Of a DNA stretch of 64,000 bases, positions 12,581 through 25,955 are shown one piece after another (position 1 is the first letter of the stretch; every line of letters starts with the position of its first letter). The DNA comes from Nesterenkonia pannonica (GTDB taxonomy: Bacteria > Actinomycetota > Actinomycetes > Actinomycetales > Micrococcaceae). The notes beneath the pieces are model-generated. The model was not told the origin of the DNA, did not search any database, and saw only the letters and a list, made by a program, of their open reading frames with translations. A program made the translations under genes and the position numbers. The stretch spans positions 620,001 to 684,000 of the forward strand of contig NZ_CP080575.1 in the NCBI RefSeq assembly GCF_019575955.1, read 5' to 3'.

Positions 12581-15053
12581 TGCCGACTCCCAGCACGACG
12601 ACCGAGCTTCTGTCGGCACTCGAGAAGGCCGCTCTGCTCAGCGGCGAGAATGTGTGGCAGACCCGGGAAATCCCAAGGCGGGGCTGCGCTCCCTGGTCCT
12701 CTCCGACGGCCCGCACGGCATCCGTCGGCAGGTCGGGGAGGGGGACCATCTCGGGCAGCACGCCTCCGAGCTTACCACCTGCTTCCCCACTGCGGCGACG
12801 GTCGCGAACAGTTGGGACCCCAGCTGGGCGAGAGGATCGGGGCGGCCCTGGGGGCTGAGGCAGTCGCACTGGGAGTCGACGTCGTGCTGGGACCGGGACT
12901 GAACATCAAACGGTCTCCGCTGTGCGGCAGGAATTTCGAGTACTTCTCCGAGGATCCGCTCCTGTCCGGCCGGTTCGCCGCCGCGTACGTCCGCGGCATC
13001 GAATCGGCCGGACCGGCAGCATGCCCCAAGCACTTCGCCGCGAACAGCCAGGAGACCCTGCGGATGATCGGGGACTCCGTGGTCGACGAGAGGACTCTGC
13101 ACGAGATCTATCTCGCAGGCTTCGAGATCGCCGTGCGCGAGGGGCGGCCGCGGACTATCATGTCCAGCTACAACCGGGTCAACGGGACCTATGCGCACGA
13201 GAGCGCGTATCTCCTGAACGACGTGCTTCGGCAGCAGTGGGGCTTCTCCGGCGCCGTGGTCTCTGACTGGGGCGGCAGCAATGAGGCGGTCGCCGCAGCG
13301 CGGTCCGGCGGGACCCTGGAGATGCCTTCGCCGGGGTGGGACTCAGTGAAGCAGCTGCTGGAGGCTCTGTCCCAAGGCACGCTTGCCCAGGAGGATCTCG
13401 ACGCCCGGGCCGACGAGATGGTGCGTCTGACTGAGTCTCTTCAGCGAAGCATCACGCCGCAGCCTGCTGTCGACGCAGAGGCCCACCATCGCCTCGCCCG
13501 GACAGCGGCAGCAGAGTCGGCGGTGCTGCTGAAGAACGAGCTAAGCAGATGCCGGCAGCGCCGAGACGGCGCCCATCCTTCCCTGAGGGAGGGCGCGCGG
13601 GTCGCCCTCGTCGGAGACTTCGCCCTGGCTCCCCGCTACCAGGGCGCAGGCTCCTCCCTGGTGAACCCCACGCGCCTGACCACAGGCGCTGAGGCAGCTG
13701 CGACCTCCGGTCTGGAGGTCGGGAACGGCTCAGGGGTTCCGCCGGGACGGCGAGCACAGTGCGGCCCTCGTCGTAGAGGCGGCAGCACTGGCCTCCGAGG
13801 CGGAGACCGTGCTGCTGTGGCTCGGGCTCGACGAGATGAGCGAGTCCGAAGGGCTCGACAGGGAGCATATGCGCCTGCCCGCGAATCAGCTGCAGCTGCT
13901 GGACGAACTCACCGCAGCGGGCACCCCCATCGTCGTCGTCCTCTCCGGCGGCTCCGCCGTAGAGGTCGGGTGGATGCCCCAGACCTCTGCGGTGGTCCAC
14001 AGCTATTTGTCGGGCCAGGCCGGGGCAGAAGGGGTGCTCGATGTGCTGACGGGCCGCACGAACCCCTCCGGCCGTCTGGCGGAGACCTACCCCACGTCGA
14101 TCGAGGACACTGCGACGGCTTACCGATTCCCGTCGAGGATCCCACGGTCGAGTACTTGAGGGTCCGCTGGTCGGGTACCGGTGGCACACCAGCTCAGGCA
14201 TACAGCCTGCGCTTCCCTTCGGCTTTGGCCTGAGCTACACGAGCTTCGACCTCGTGGGTCTGAGCGCCGATGAGCATGCGGCGGAGTGCACGGTGACCAA
14301 CACCGGCGATCGTGCTGGCGCCGAGGTGGTCCAGGTGTACGTCTCACGGCGCGGCGACTCCGGCGTTCTGCGTCCGGAGCGGCAGCTGGCAGGGTTCGAC
14401 AAGGTGCACCTTGAGCCAGGGGAGACACGCACTGTCCGCGTCCCCTGGGCAGCATGGCCTTTCGCCACTGGGACGCGTCCGTCCGACGGTGGGAGACGGA
14501 GTCGGGCCAGTGGGCGGTCATCGTGGGCCGCCATGCCGACGACACCGCGGCGGAGCAGACGGTGGAGGTGGTCGGCACCGTTGAGCGCGGAACCGGGGCC
14601 GCAGAGGAGCTTCAGGATCTGGTCGCTCAGGTTCGGGTCGCCCAGGGTCAGGCGCCGCCGGTGAGCCGGACGCCGCGAAGGATCCCCTGACGCTCAACCA
14701 CCCTCTCGGCGAGCTGCGCCGTGCGCAGCCCGATCGGACGACCTCGCGGGGGCGGTGCTGCAGAGGATGCTTGCACGTTCAGAGTCCAAGGGACAGCCGG
14801 ACCTGAACCTGCTCTTCCTCACCGGTATGCCGGTGAGGGGCTGGCGAAGATGAGCGGCGGTCTGATGAGCATCAGGATGGCCGAGCAGCTCGTCACCGTG
14901 CTCAACGGTCGGCACGTGACAGGCCTCGCCTACCTGGCGAAGCAGACCGTTCTGCACAAGGCATCAAGCCGCCGCACCTCCCGGGCGTTCCGCCGCGCAG
15001 CAGAGTCCGCAGCGAGCGGCCCAGCCACTGAGACGAAGGAGCGCTCATCGTGA
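12580..15053 (+). CDS. GH3 family beta-glucosidase-like glycoside hydrolase
   Basis: A canonical-order GH3 of about 820 residues over several frames. The N-terminal barrel has SDGPHGIR, GPGLNIKRSPLCGRNFEY, KHFAANSQE, SSYNRVNG and the nucleophile motif GAVVSDWGG. The second domain has LLKNE, VALVGDFA, GAGSS, LWLGLDEMSESEGLDRE and PFGFGLSYTSF, followed by fibronectin-III. The last 110 residues (GMPVRGLAKMSGGLMSIRMAEQ) form the C-terminal extension seen in actinobacterial GH3s. No signal peptide, so likely cytoplasmic. The start at 12580 overlaps the upstream stop (TGATG). GCCGGC anomalies occur at 12770 (expected PATCFP) and 13540. The substrate could be beta-glucosides or another beta-linked sugar. 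Confidence 0.88.
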
Positions 15054-15843
15054 CGCAGCAGCCTGCCCAAGGATCTCAGCAGGAGGACCATCAGGCCCCA
15101 GTGCCTTCGCTGTGGCGCCGCACCGTCGCCCGGTGGGCGGTCTTCTACGAGCGGCACACCACGCTTGCGCAGTTCATCATGTTCTTTGTGATCAGCAACG
15201 GTGTGACAGCCCTGCAGCTGGCCCTGATGCCCATTTTCCGGTGGGCCTTCAGCTTCACGCCGCTGGTCGACCGCGACTTCCAAGTGCTGCAGGTCGGAGA
15301 GAACCCGGACGGCTCGCCGTTCTACATCTTCGACTACCCCGGCGGCGGGTTTTCCGACGGCGGGGCCGGGGGCTGGGATACTTCCTGGCCGTTCAGATCA
15401 CGATTCTGATCGCACAGGTCATCAACTTCTTCATGCAGCGAAGCGTGACCTTCCGGTCCAACTCAAGCATCTGGTGGGCTGGCATGTGGTACGCCATTGC
15501 CTACGTGATCATCACGTTCGCGGCCGCCGCTGCTCAGGGCCTTTATCGGGCCCCGCTGTATGACTTCTTCATCGTGAACCTCGAATGGGGCGCCGCAGGT
15601 GAGACCACTGCCGATGTGGTCACGATGATCATCAACGCGGCCATCCAGTTCTGGGTCTTCTTCCCTATCTTCAAGTTGATCTTCCGCCACGTGCCGGAGG
15701 CCCCTGGCAGCGATGCAGAGGATATGATCGAGACCAGCCCGGCCGCCCAGGCCTCCGCGGTGGCGGCCGCTTCGACGGAGGGTGGGGCCCCGGAGCAGGA
15801 GCAGGGCCGCAGCCCTGAGGAGGGGACCGCGCAGAAGCAGTGA
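15050..15843 (+). CDS. GtrA-like polytopic membrane protein
   Basis: About 264 residues in two frames joined near 15375. Four hydrophobic segments are visible: TLAQFIMFFVISNGVTALQL, GYFLAVQITILIAQVINFFMQR, WYAIAYVIITFAAAAAQGL and the segment ending FWVFFPIFKLIF. The QRSVTFRS tract after the second helix is typical of GtrA-like proteins, which are thought to help move lipid-linked sugars across the membrane. The C-terminal 50 residues are acidic and disordered-looking. GTG at 15050 overlaps the previous stop by four bases, and its own stop overlaps the glycosyltransferase start. Confidence 0.72.
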
Positions 15844-16868
15844 AGACACTGAGCCTCGTTGTTCCCAGCTACAACGCACAGGACTATCTGCTCCGGTGCC
15901 TGAAGAGCCTCGTTCCCGACGGGGAGGCCGCCGATGTCGAAGTCATCGTCATCGACGACGGCTCGACCGATTCCACGGCCGCGGCGGCGGAGCAGTTCGC
16001 GGCGCATCACCCAGAGACCGTGCGCGTCATTCGTCAGGCGAACGCCGGGCACGGCGGTGCCATCAATACCGGGGTCGCTCATGCCCGAGGCGAATATCTG
16101 AAGGTGGTGGACTCTGACGACTGGCTGGACCGGGGTGCCTACGCGGCGCTGCTGGATGAGCTGCGTGCCAGCATCCGCCAGCGGCGTGAGGTGGATCTGT
16201 TCGTCACCAACTACGTGTACGAGAAGGTCGGCAGAAAGCGGCGGGCCGCGGTCCGGTACGGCAGCGTGATGCCCCTGGGCCGCGACTTCGGCTGGGAGGA
16301 GGTCCAACGGTTCAGACCCTGGCAGTACCTCCTGATGCACGCGCTGACCTATAGGACCGAGGTGCTGCGCCGAGCAGGCCTGACCCTTCCGCGGCACACC
16401 TTCTATGTGGACAACCTCTTCGCCTTCGTCCCCTCACGCACGTGCGGCGCATGCGCTACGTCGATGCTGACCTCTACAGGTACCTGATCGGACGGTCGGA
16501 CCAGTCCGTCAACGAGGCGGTGATGATCTCCCGGCTCGACCAGCAGCTCCGTGTGAACCGGCTGATGCTCCACCACCTCACCCAGGTGCGCGGGGTGCAG
16601 GACATACCGCCGCGCCTCGAACGGTATCTGTCCCACTACTTGGGCATCATCACCGCTGTCACCTCCACCATGGCGCTCCGGGCGGGGACCTCCGACCGGC
16701 TCACCCAGCGGGCCGGGCTCTGGAGCGAGATGCGGCGTGCGGACCCTGCCCTGCACCGACGGCTGCGGCGTTCCACGGTCGGTGTGCTGGCCACACTCCC
16801 GGGTGCGTGGGGAGAAGGACGTCCCTGGCCGCCTACCGCACCGCCCATTGGGCCTATGGTTTCAACTG

Positions 16869-16869
<1 letters not shown>
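15840..16869 (+). CDS. Glycosyltransferase family 2
   Basis: About 343 residues. The N-terminal GT-A nucleotide-binding region is clear: LVVPSYNAQDYLLRCLKSL, VIVIDDGSTD, NAGHGGAINTGVAHARGEYL and the DxD-type VDSDDWLD. The C-terminal half (YLIGRSDQSVN, HYLGIITAVTS) is helical and family-specific. It would transfer a sugar from a nucleotide donor to a lipid or glycan at the inner membrane face. Position between a GtrA-like protein and UDP-galactopyranose mutase suggests a galactofuranose or similar surface polymer; this is inference. One frame break near 16430 and one near 16800. Confidence 0.85.
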
Positions 16870-19311
<2,442 letters not shown>

Positions 19312-19315
<4 letters not shown>

Positions 19316-20029
19316 AGCCGGTTCCTCACGTGGTCGGAGAAGGCCTCCAGGAAGGCCCGGCGCCGAGCGCGAGATCGGCAGCTCCGCCCCGCTGCGCACG
19401 GTGCACCGTGGGCCCTCCACCGCGACCACGTGGTCGAGATTGACGAGGTAGCTGCTGCTCGATCGGTGGAATCCCTGTCCGGCGAGTTCGGCCTCGAACG
19501 CTTTGAGAGTGCCGCTGAGGACGTACTTCCTGTCAAGAGCGTGCACGGTGATGCGGTGCCTGTCGCTCTCCAGGTAGAGGACGGAGGCCGTGTCCACGCG
19601 TGCGGTACCCTCGGCGGTGTTCAGCATCACGAATGCTCCGTGCCGGCTGCTGACGCCGTTCGAGGGCCCTGCGGACCTCGTGGGCCACGGCGAAGTGCTT
19701 CACCGGTTTGACCAGATAGTTGACGGCGCCCACTTCGTATCCTGGATGGCCTGCTGCGCCATATGGGTGACGAAGACGATGGTCACGTCCTCATCGAGGC
19801 TGCGGATCCGATGCGCCGTCTCGAAGCCGTCGAGCCCGGGCATCTGCACATCCATGAAGATGAGATCGCAGCCCGGCCTGTAGGGCCGGGTCAGCTCGTC
19901 GCCCGAGCGGAAGACCGTGACGTCCAGAGCCGCGCCGGTGAGCTTCTCCGCGTGCTTGAGATGCTGCCGGAGGTTCGTCGCTGAGGCTTCCTCATCGTCG
20001 ACCACGGCGACGCGTACGGGTCCCTCCAC
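19312..20029 (-). CDS. LytTR-family response regulator (AgrA/LytR type)
   Basis: About 238 residues in three frames. The receiver domain starts RVAVVDDEEAS, with the phosphorylated Asp in LIFMDVQMPGLDGFE and the Lys in YLVKPVKHF. The output domain is LytTR: VLYLESDRHRITVHALDRKY, LSGTLKAFEAEL, FHRSSSSYLVNLDHVVAV and ending RRAFLEAFSDHVRNRL. LytTR proteins bind pairs of short direct repeats in promoters. Translationally coupled to the kinase at 19315. The ATG at 20029 is used; upstream DNA to 20195 shows no other gene. Confidence 0.85.
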
Positions 20030-20195
20030 CTCCGGTCCTCCTGTGTGGGCTCACGCACATACGGCTATGGAACCCGGTCAGACTACTACACAGCGTGCCC
20101 CGAAGTTCGGGGTGAGGAGCGCGCCCTCCGAGGCCATGCCGCAGCCGAGCGCGGGGAGGATACAGTGGCGGCATTGTCGATACAGGGGAGGACCA

Positions 20196-20985
20196 ATGTC
20201 AGCGAAGGATGAGCTGAGCGGACCGTTCAGCTTGGCGGTTCGTCGCCGTCGGAGACTCGTTCACCGAAGGAGTGGGGGACATCGATCCCTCGAGCCCCAA
20301 TGGGGTGCGCGGATGGGCGGACCGGGTCGCAGCGCAGCTGATCAGCAACGACCCTCCTGGGGTACGCCAATCTGGCTGTGCGCGGTCGGAAGCTGGAGCA
20401 GGTCATTGACGGGCAGCTCGACGCCGCTGTCTCGCTCAACCCCAGCCTGGTGACGATGTATGCCGGCGGCAATGACATCCTGCGGCCCGCGGTGAACCTG
20501 GACGCTCTGATGCAGCGCTACCGCTGGGCTGCGGAGCGGCTTGCCGACACCGGTGCCCGGGTCCTGCTGTTCACCGGCTTCGACTCCGGGAAAGCTCCCA
20601 TGTTCAGGGCCACCCGCGGACGGACCGCCATCTACAACGAAGCGGTGCGCAAGATCGCATCCGATCTCGGCCTGGACCTCGTCGACTTCTGGCACATGAA
20701 GCACCTCCAGGACTGGCGGTACTGGGACGCGGATCGGCTGCACCTGTCCATCGAGGGGCACATCGTGATGGCCAAGGAGGTCCTTCGCGTCCTGGGCGAG
20801 CCCGACGAGATCGACGAGCCGGAGATGGAGGAGAAGCGCCTGCGGCGCTCCACCGGCAGGTCTACGACGAGCTGACCTGGACCAGGGACTACCTGGCTCC
20901 GTGGGTGCGCCGCCGGATCACACGCAGATCCAGCGGGGACCACCTCGACGCGAAGTACCCCACGCTCACCTCAAGGGTCTGGTGA
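20196..20985 (+). CDS. SGNH/GDSL-family hydrolase
   Basis: About 262 residues in three frames. Block I is VAVGDSFTEGVGD (nucleophile Ser), block III is the YAGGNDI Asn, and the C-terminal DRLHLSIEGHIVMA provides the catalytic Asp/His pair, so all four SGNH blocks are present. The C-terminal basic stretch (WVRRRITRRSSGDHLDAKYP) is common in actinobacterial members. Such enzymes are esterases or lipases of broad specificity; the natural substrate is unknown. ATG at 20196 is preceded by GGGGAGGA. It converges on gabT. Confidence 0.85.
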
Positions 20986-21001
20986 CCCGGAGGCCCGCAG
21001 C

Positions 21002-22259
21002 TCACAGGACAGCGCTGAGGGTCTCCTCCCACAGGCTCAGGGCGTGATTCACTTCGTCCTCGCTCACGACCAGGGCTGGGATGAAGCGGACGTTCTGACC
21101 GTGCATGCCGTTGGTCAGCAGCAGCAGCCCGTTCTTGGCCGCATGCTGGTGAGCTCTGGAGGCGGCGGCGCCGTCCGGCTCCCCGTCCTTGTCGGTGAAT
21201 TCCACGGCGAGCATCAGGCCGAGTCCGTGCACCGCAGTGACGGCGTCGAACTTCTCTGCAATCTCCTCCAGTCCTGCTTTGAGCTGGGCGCCCCGGGCCG
21301 CGGCGTTGGCCACCAGGCCCTCCTCCTGGATGACCTCCAGGGTGGCGACCGCCGCTGCGCAGGCGACGGCGTTGGCCCTGTACGTGCCGCCCTGCGAGCC
21401 CGGCCATGCCTTGGACATGACAGCCTCGGAGGCTGCGATCCCTGAGATCGGGAAGCCTGATGCGATTCCTTTGGCGAACATCTGGATGTCGGGGGTGAGG
21501 CCGAAGTGCTCCTGGCCCCAGAAGGCGCCGGTCCGGCCGAAGCCGGTCTGGACCTCGTCGACCACCAGCAGGATTCCGTGCCGGTCGGCCCTCTCGCGCA
21601 GCCCGGCGAAGAACCGCTCATTGCCGGGGACGTAGCCTCCTCACCCAGCACCGGCTCGACGAGGAACGCGGCCGTGTCGGCCGGGTGGGACTGAGTCTGC
21701 AGGACGAGGTCCAGCTCGCGCAGCGCGAAGTCCGTGGCCTGCTCCGCGTCCCAGCCGTAGTGCCGGTAGTGGGCAGGGTTCGGGAAGGAGAGACGACCAC
21801 ACCGGGCATCAGCGGAGAGAACCCGGCCTTGAACTTGGTGCCCGAGGTGGTCATGGAGGCCGCACCCACGGTCCGGCCGTGGAAGCCTCCCTGGAAGACC
21901 ACGATGTTGGGCCGTCCCGTGGCCTGGCGGGCCAGGCGCAGGGCGGCCTCTGCGGCCTCCGAGCCCGAGTTTGAGAAGAAGATGGAGTCCAGCCCGGCAG
22001 GCAGCACCTCACCGAGCGCCGCGGTGAGACGCTGGAGCGGCTTATGCATGATGGTCGTGTACTGGCCATGGATCAGGCTCCCGACCTGCTCCTGCGCTGC
22101 GGCCACGACTTTGGGGTGGCAGTGTCCTGTGGAGGTCACGCCGATCCCCGCAGTGAAGTCCAGGTGCTTGTTCCCTGCTTCGTCGTAGATCCATACGCCC
22201 TCGCCGCGGTCGGCGACGACGGGGGTGGCCTGCTTGAGCTGGGGCGAGAGCTGCGCCAT
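21002..22259 (-). CDS. gabT: 4-aminobutyrate aminotransferase (class III)
   Basis: PLP enzyme transferring the amino group of GABA (or a related omega-amino acid) to 2-oxoglutarate. About 420 residues in three frames. Visible motifs are FTAGIGVTSTGHCHPKVV, FFSNSGSEAAEAALRLAR, FQGGFHGRT, VEPVLGE, VVDEVQTGFGRTG and the PLP lysine in MFAKGIASGFP. HGLGLMLAVEF and RFIPALVVSEDEV close the domain. The start at 22259 faces away from the oxidase gene across a 115-base control region with two palindromes. GABA breakdown would need the semialdehyde dehydrogenase at 25952. Exact substrate is inferred. Confidence 0.85.
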
Positions 22260-22297
22260 GTTCGGCTCCTCAATAAACGCGGGGAAAGGGGTCGTGC

Positions 22298-22314
22298 GGT
22301 GCTACGGTAGCACC
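22298..22314. promoter_or_regulatory. 17-bp palindromic operator candidate
   Basis: GGTGCTAC-G-GTAGCACC, a perfect palindrome between divergent gabT and the FAD/Fe-S oxidase gene. Its position would let one regulator, plausibly the GntR protein at 25273, control both directions. Confidence 0.55.
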
Positions 22315-22320
22315 ACCCGT

Positions 22321-22336
22321 AAACTGTTAACAGTTT
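22321..22336. promoter_or_regulatory. 16-bp AT-rich palindromic operator candidate
   Basis: AAACTGTTAACAGTTT is a perfect palindrome, markedly AT-rich for this genome, seven bases from the preceding palindrome and about 40 bases before the oxidase GTG. FCD-type GntR regulators typically bind short palindromes of this kind, so it is a candidate autoregulatory site. Confidence 0.55.
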
Positions 22337-22374
22337 CGTGCACAGGCTTTCCCCACCGATCAGGAGGCTCACTG

Positions 22375-25276
22375 GTGAGTGCACCTGCCGTCGCGTCCGC
22401 AGGCGCGCACGCTTCGTCCGAGCTCCTCCACCACCTGCACCGGGCAGGGATTCCCAGCGCGGACGATTCGCCCCTGACCCGCGGCATGTACGCAGCGGAC
22501 GCGAGCCTCTACCGCGTGCTGCCCCAGGCGGTCGCTCGTCCTCAGCACATCGACGAGGTGCACGCAGCCCATCAGGTCGCGACGGAGCTGGGCGTTCCGC
22601 TGACGATGCGCGGTGCTGGCACCTCCATCGCTTGGCAACGCGGTGGGGAGGGCATCGTTCTTGACCTGCGCGATCTGAAGCAGATCGTCAGCATCGACCC
22701 CGAGCTGGGAACGGCCACCGTGCAGCCCGGTGTGGTGCACGCGGATCTGCAGCGGGCCGCGGCGCCTCACGGACTGAGGTTCGGCCCCGATCCGTCCACC
22801 CATTCCCGCTGCACCATCGGCGGCATGATCGGCAACAACGCCTGCGGCTCCGGGCCCTGGGCTATGGGCGCACCGCGGACAACATCGAGGCCGCGACCGT
22901 GCTGTTCGGCAACGGGGAGATCGGCAGCTTCGATGCGCGGGTGGGCGGCGCCCAGGGCCGGACGGCCGTGCGGCTGCTGGAGCTCGCCGAGGAGAACCTT
23001 GGGCATATCCGCACGCGCTTCGGCCAGTTCGCCAGGCAGGTCTCCGGCTACAGCCTTGAGCACCTGCTTCCGGAGAACCGGGGCCGAGTGGAGCGGTTCA
23101 TGGCAGGCTCGGAGGGCACTCTGGGGACGATTCTGGAGGCCACGGTGAACCTGGTCCAGGACGACCCGGGCAGGCGCCTGATGGTTCTGGGATTCCCCTC
23201 GGTGGCGGAAGCAGCCGACGCTGTGCCGCACATCCCGCCGCTGGCGACGGCCGCCTGATCGCCTGCGAGGGCATGGACTCCCGACTGGTGGCGCTGGTGC
23301 GCGGGGTAGGCAAGCGCGTCCCCGCCCTTCCCCGAGGGGAGTCCTGGCTGTTCGTGGAGGCTGCCGGCGACGGTGCGGGCAGCGTCCTCGACGCGGTCCG
23401 CACGGCCTCCGAAGCCGTCGGCCATCGCGCGATCGACGATCCGCGAGAGGCTGCCGCCCTCTGGAAGATCCGCGAGGACGGGGCGGGCCTGGCGGGGATC
23501 AGCCTCGAGACTCCGGCGCATTCGGGGTGGGAGGACGCGGCGGTTCCTCCTGAGCATCTGGGCAGCTGGATGCGTGAGTTCGAGGGTCTGATGGTGGAGT
23601 TCGGGCTGCAGGGCTACCCCTACGGCCACTTCGGCGACGGATGCATCCATTGCCGCATCGACTTCCCCTTCCAGCACGGCGACCCCGGCAGCACCGGAGT
23701 CTTCCGGGAGTTCCTCGCCGCCTGCGCCGAGCGCCTGGCCGTCTACGGGGCTCACTGTCGGGCGAGCACGGCGACGGACGGGTCCGTTCGGAGCTGCTGC
23801 CGACCATGTACGAGGCTGAGTCGCTGGACCTCTTTGCCCAGGCGAAGGAGATCTGCGACCCGCAGAACCTGCTGAACCCCGGAATCATCGCCTCCCCGGA
23901 ACCGCGAGGCAGTGAGCGGGTCGGCATCGCCTCACCGTTCGAGAGCCTGAAGCCGACACAGCCGAAAGTCAGCCTGCCCTTCCCCGGTATGCGGATGACG
24001 CACGACGCCGGCGACCTCGGCGCAGCGGTGCACCGCTGCTCAGGCGTGGGCCGCTGTGTGGCGCCCAAGGCCGCCGGGGTCATGTGCCCCAGCTATATGG
24101 CCACCCGGGAGGAGAAGGACTCCACGCGCGGCCGCGGCCGCATTCTCCAGGAGGCTATGGACGGCTCCCTGGTGCATGGCCTGGCCGACCCGGCCGTGCA
24201 CGAAGCCCTGGATCTGTGCCTGTCCTGCAAAGGATGCGCCTCGGACTGCCCCGCCGGGGTCGACATGGCCGCCTACAAGGCCGAAGCGCTCCACCAGACC
24301 TACGACCGCGACGCAGAAGGACGTCCCAAGCGGCGTCTGCGGCCGCGCAGCCACTATGCGATGGGCCGCCTGCCCCAGTGGGCGGCGCTCACAGCCCCGC
24401 GGCGCCGCTGGCCAACCTCAGCATGCGCATTCCGCCGGTCGCAGCGCTGGTCAAGTGGGCGGCGGGCATCGATCAGCGGCGCGGGGTGGCAGCCTTCGCC
24501 CGCAGGACGCTGAAGGCCGCGGAGAGGAAGAAGTCGGGCGCGCTCGCCGCCCCGGCGGACGTCTACGTGTGGGCGGACTCGTTCACCGACCACTTCTTCC
24601 CCAGTCCGGCCACGCCGCCCTCGAGTTCCTTCGGTCCCAGGGCCTCAATGCCCACGTCATCCAGAAGAAGGGATGCTGCGGCCTGCCGTGGATCACCACC
24701 GGCCAGCTGGACCAGGCGAGGGCGCGCATCGAAGAGGCCGTGGAGATGCTCGAGCCCTACGTGAGCTCAGGTGTTCCGGTGATCGGCATGGAGCCCAGCT
24801 GCCTGGCCACCCTCCGCTCCGATGCCCGTGAGCTGACGGATGCTCCCGCCGCGGGCGTGGTCGCCGACGGCGTTCTCACGTTCTCCGAGCTGCTCGCCCG
24901 GCTGCTCGAGGAGGGCCGCATCGAGCTGCCTGACCTGTCAGGGGTCGACGTGGTGGCCCAGCCGCACTGCCATCAGGAGTCGATCATCGGCTGGGACGCT
25001 GACCAGATGCTCCTGGAGAAGTAGGCGCCGTCGTGACCAAGGTGTCGGGGTGCTGCGGACTCGCGGGGAACTTCGGCATGGAGAAGGGGCACTACGAGAC
25101 CTCGGTGGCGGTGGCCGAAACGTACCTTCTGCCGGCCCTGCGCGCGCAGCAGGGGCGTGAGGACGCCCCCGCTGCGTGGTGCTCGCCGACGGAATGTCCT
25201 GTCGGGTGCAGCTCGACGACTTGGCGGATGCTCCTCCCTGCACCTGGCTGAGCTGATGGCAGGTGCAGGCCGGTGA
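22375..25276 (+). CDS. FAD-linked oxidase fused to 4Fe-4S/CCG domains (D-2-hydroxyacid dehydrogenase type)
   Basis: About 965 residues over many frames. GTG at 22375 follows AGGAGG. The N-terminal half is a PCMH-type FAD domain (RGAGTSIAWQ, THSRCTIGGMIGNNACGS, GSEGTLGTILEATV) with the C-lobe HFGDGCIHCRIDFPF and SGEHGDGRVR, and DPQNLLNPG near the junction. The C-terminal half has a ferredoxin module (CSGVGRC and CLSCKGCASDCPAGVD) and two Cys-Cys-Gly domains (KGCCGLPW, SGCCGLAGNFGMEKGHYE). Fused proteins of this type oxidise D-lactate, D-2-hydroxyglutarate or related acids. It overlaps the GntR start, so the operon is oxidase-GntR-dehydrogenase. Substrate is unknown. Confidence 0.85.
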
Positions 25277-25955
25277 CCCTCGAACCCGCAGCGCTGCTGG
25301 CATCGCCGCCGCTGGGCGCTCGGCTTGCCCGGCAGCTCAGGCTCCAAGTCCTCGCCGGGGACCTTCCTCCGCACGCACACCTGGTCGAGTCCCGTCTGGC
25401 CCAGCAGTACGGGGTCAGCCGGGGCCCGGTGCGCGACGCGCTGAAGGAGCTGGAGCACGAAGGCATCATCTACTCCGCCCGTCAGGGCCACCGTGTCGCC
25501 CAGATCGCCCGGCAGGACGTCGACGAGATCTTCGCCATTCGGCACATGGCCGAAAGGACTGCGATCGAGTCTGGGCTCGCCGCAGAGGCCGACTGGGCTC
25601 CCTTGGAGCAGAGGGCCGCGGAGATGAAGGCTGCGGCCCTGCGCGGGGACCAGCCCGCCTTCGCCGAAGCGGACCTGAACTTTCACCGCTCAGTCCTGCA
25701 GATCGGCGGCGGCAAGCGGCTCCAGGCCGTGTGGCACCTGTTCGAGCCGACCCTGGCTGCGCTCTTCACACTGAACCCCCACCCCGGAGAGAATCTGGCA
25801 GTGAGCGCAGAGGACCACGCGGCGCTCCCAGGATGCTCCAGACCGGCGACGACCGATGGCGCCTCTGGCTGGAGCAGCATCTGGAGAGCGCTCGCCTGCG
25901 CTTCCTCGACACCGTGCCAGCACCCGACATCACCCCTCAGGAGACCCCCGCATGA
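25273..25955 (+). CDS. GntR-family regulator, FCD subfamily
   Basis: About 227 residues. The winged-helix N-domain (QLRLQVLAGDLPPHAHLVESRLAQ, then YGVSRGPVRDALKELEHEGI) is followed by an all-helical FCD ligand domain with the metal-site pattern DLNFHRSVLQIGG and the later ML..H region. GTG at 25273 overlaps the oxidase stop, and its own stop overlaps the dehydrogenase ATG. It probably senses the pathway substrate and binds palindromes at 22298-22336. One frameshift near 25830 (missing bases before LQTGDDRWRLWLEQHL). Confidence 0.87.
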
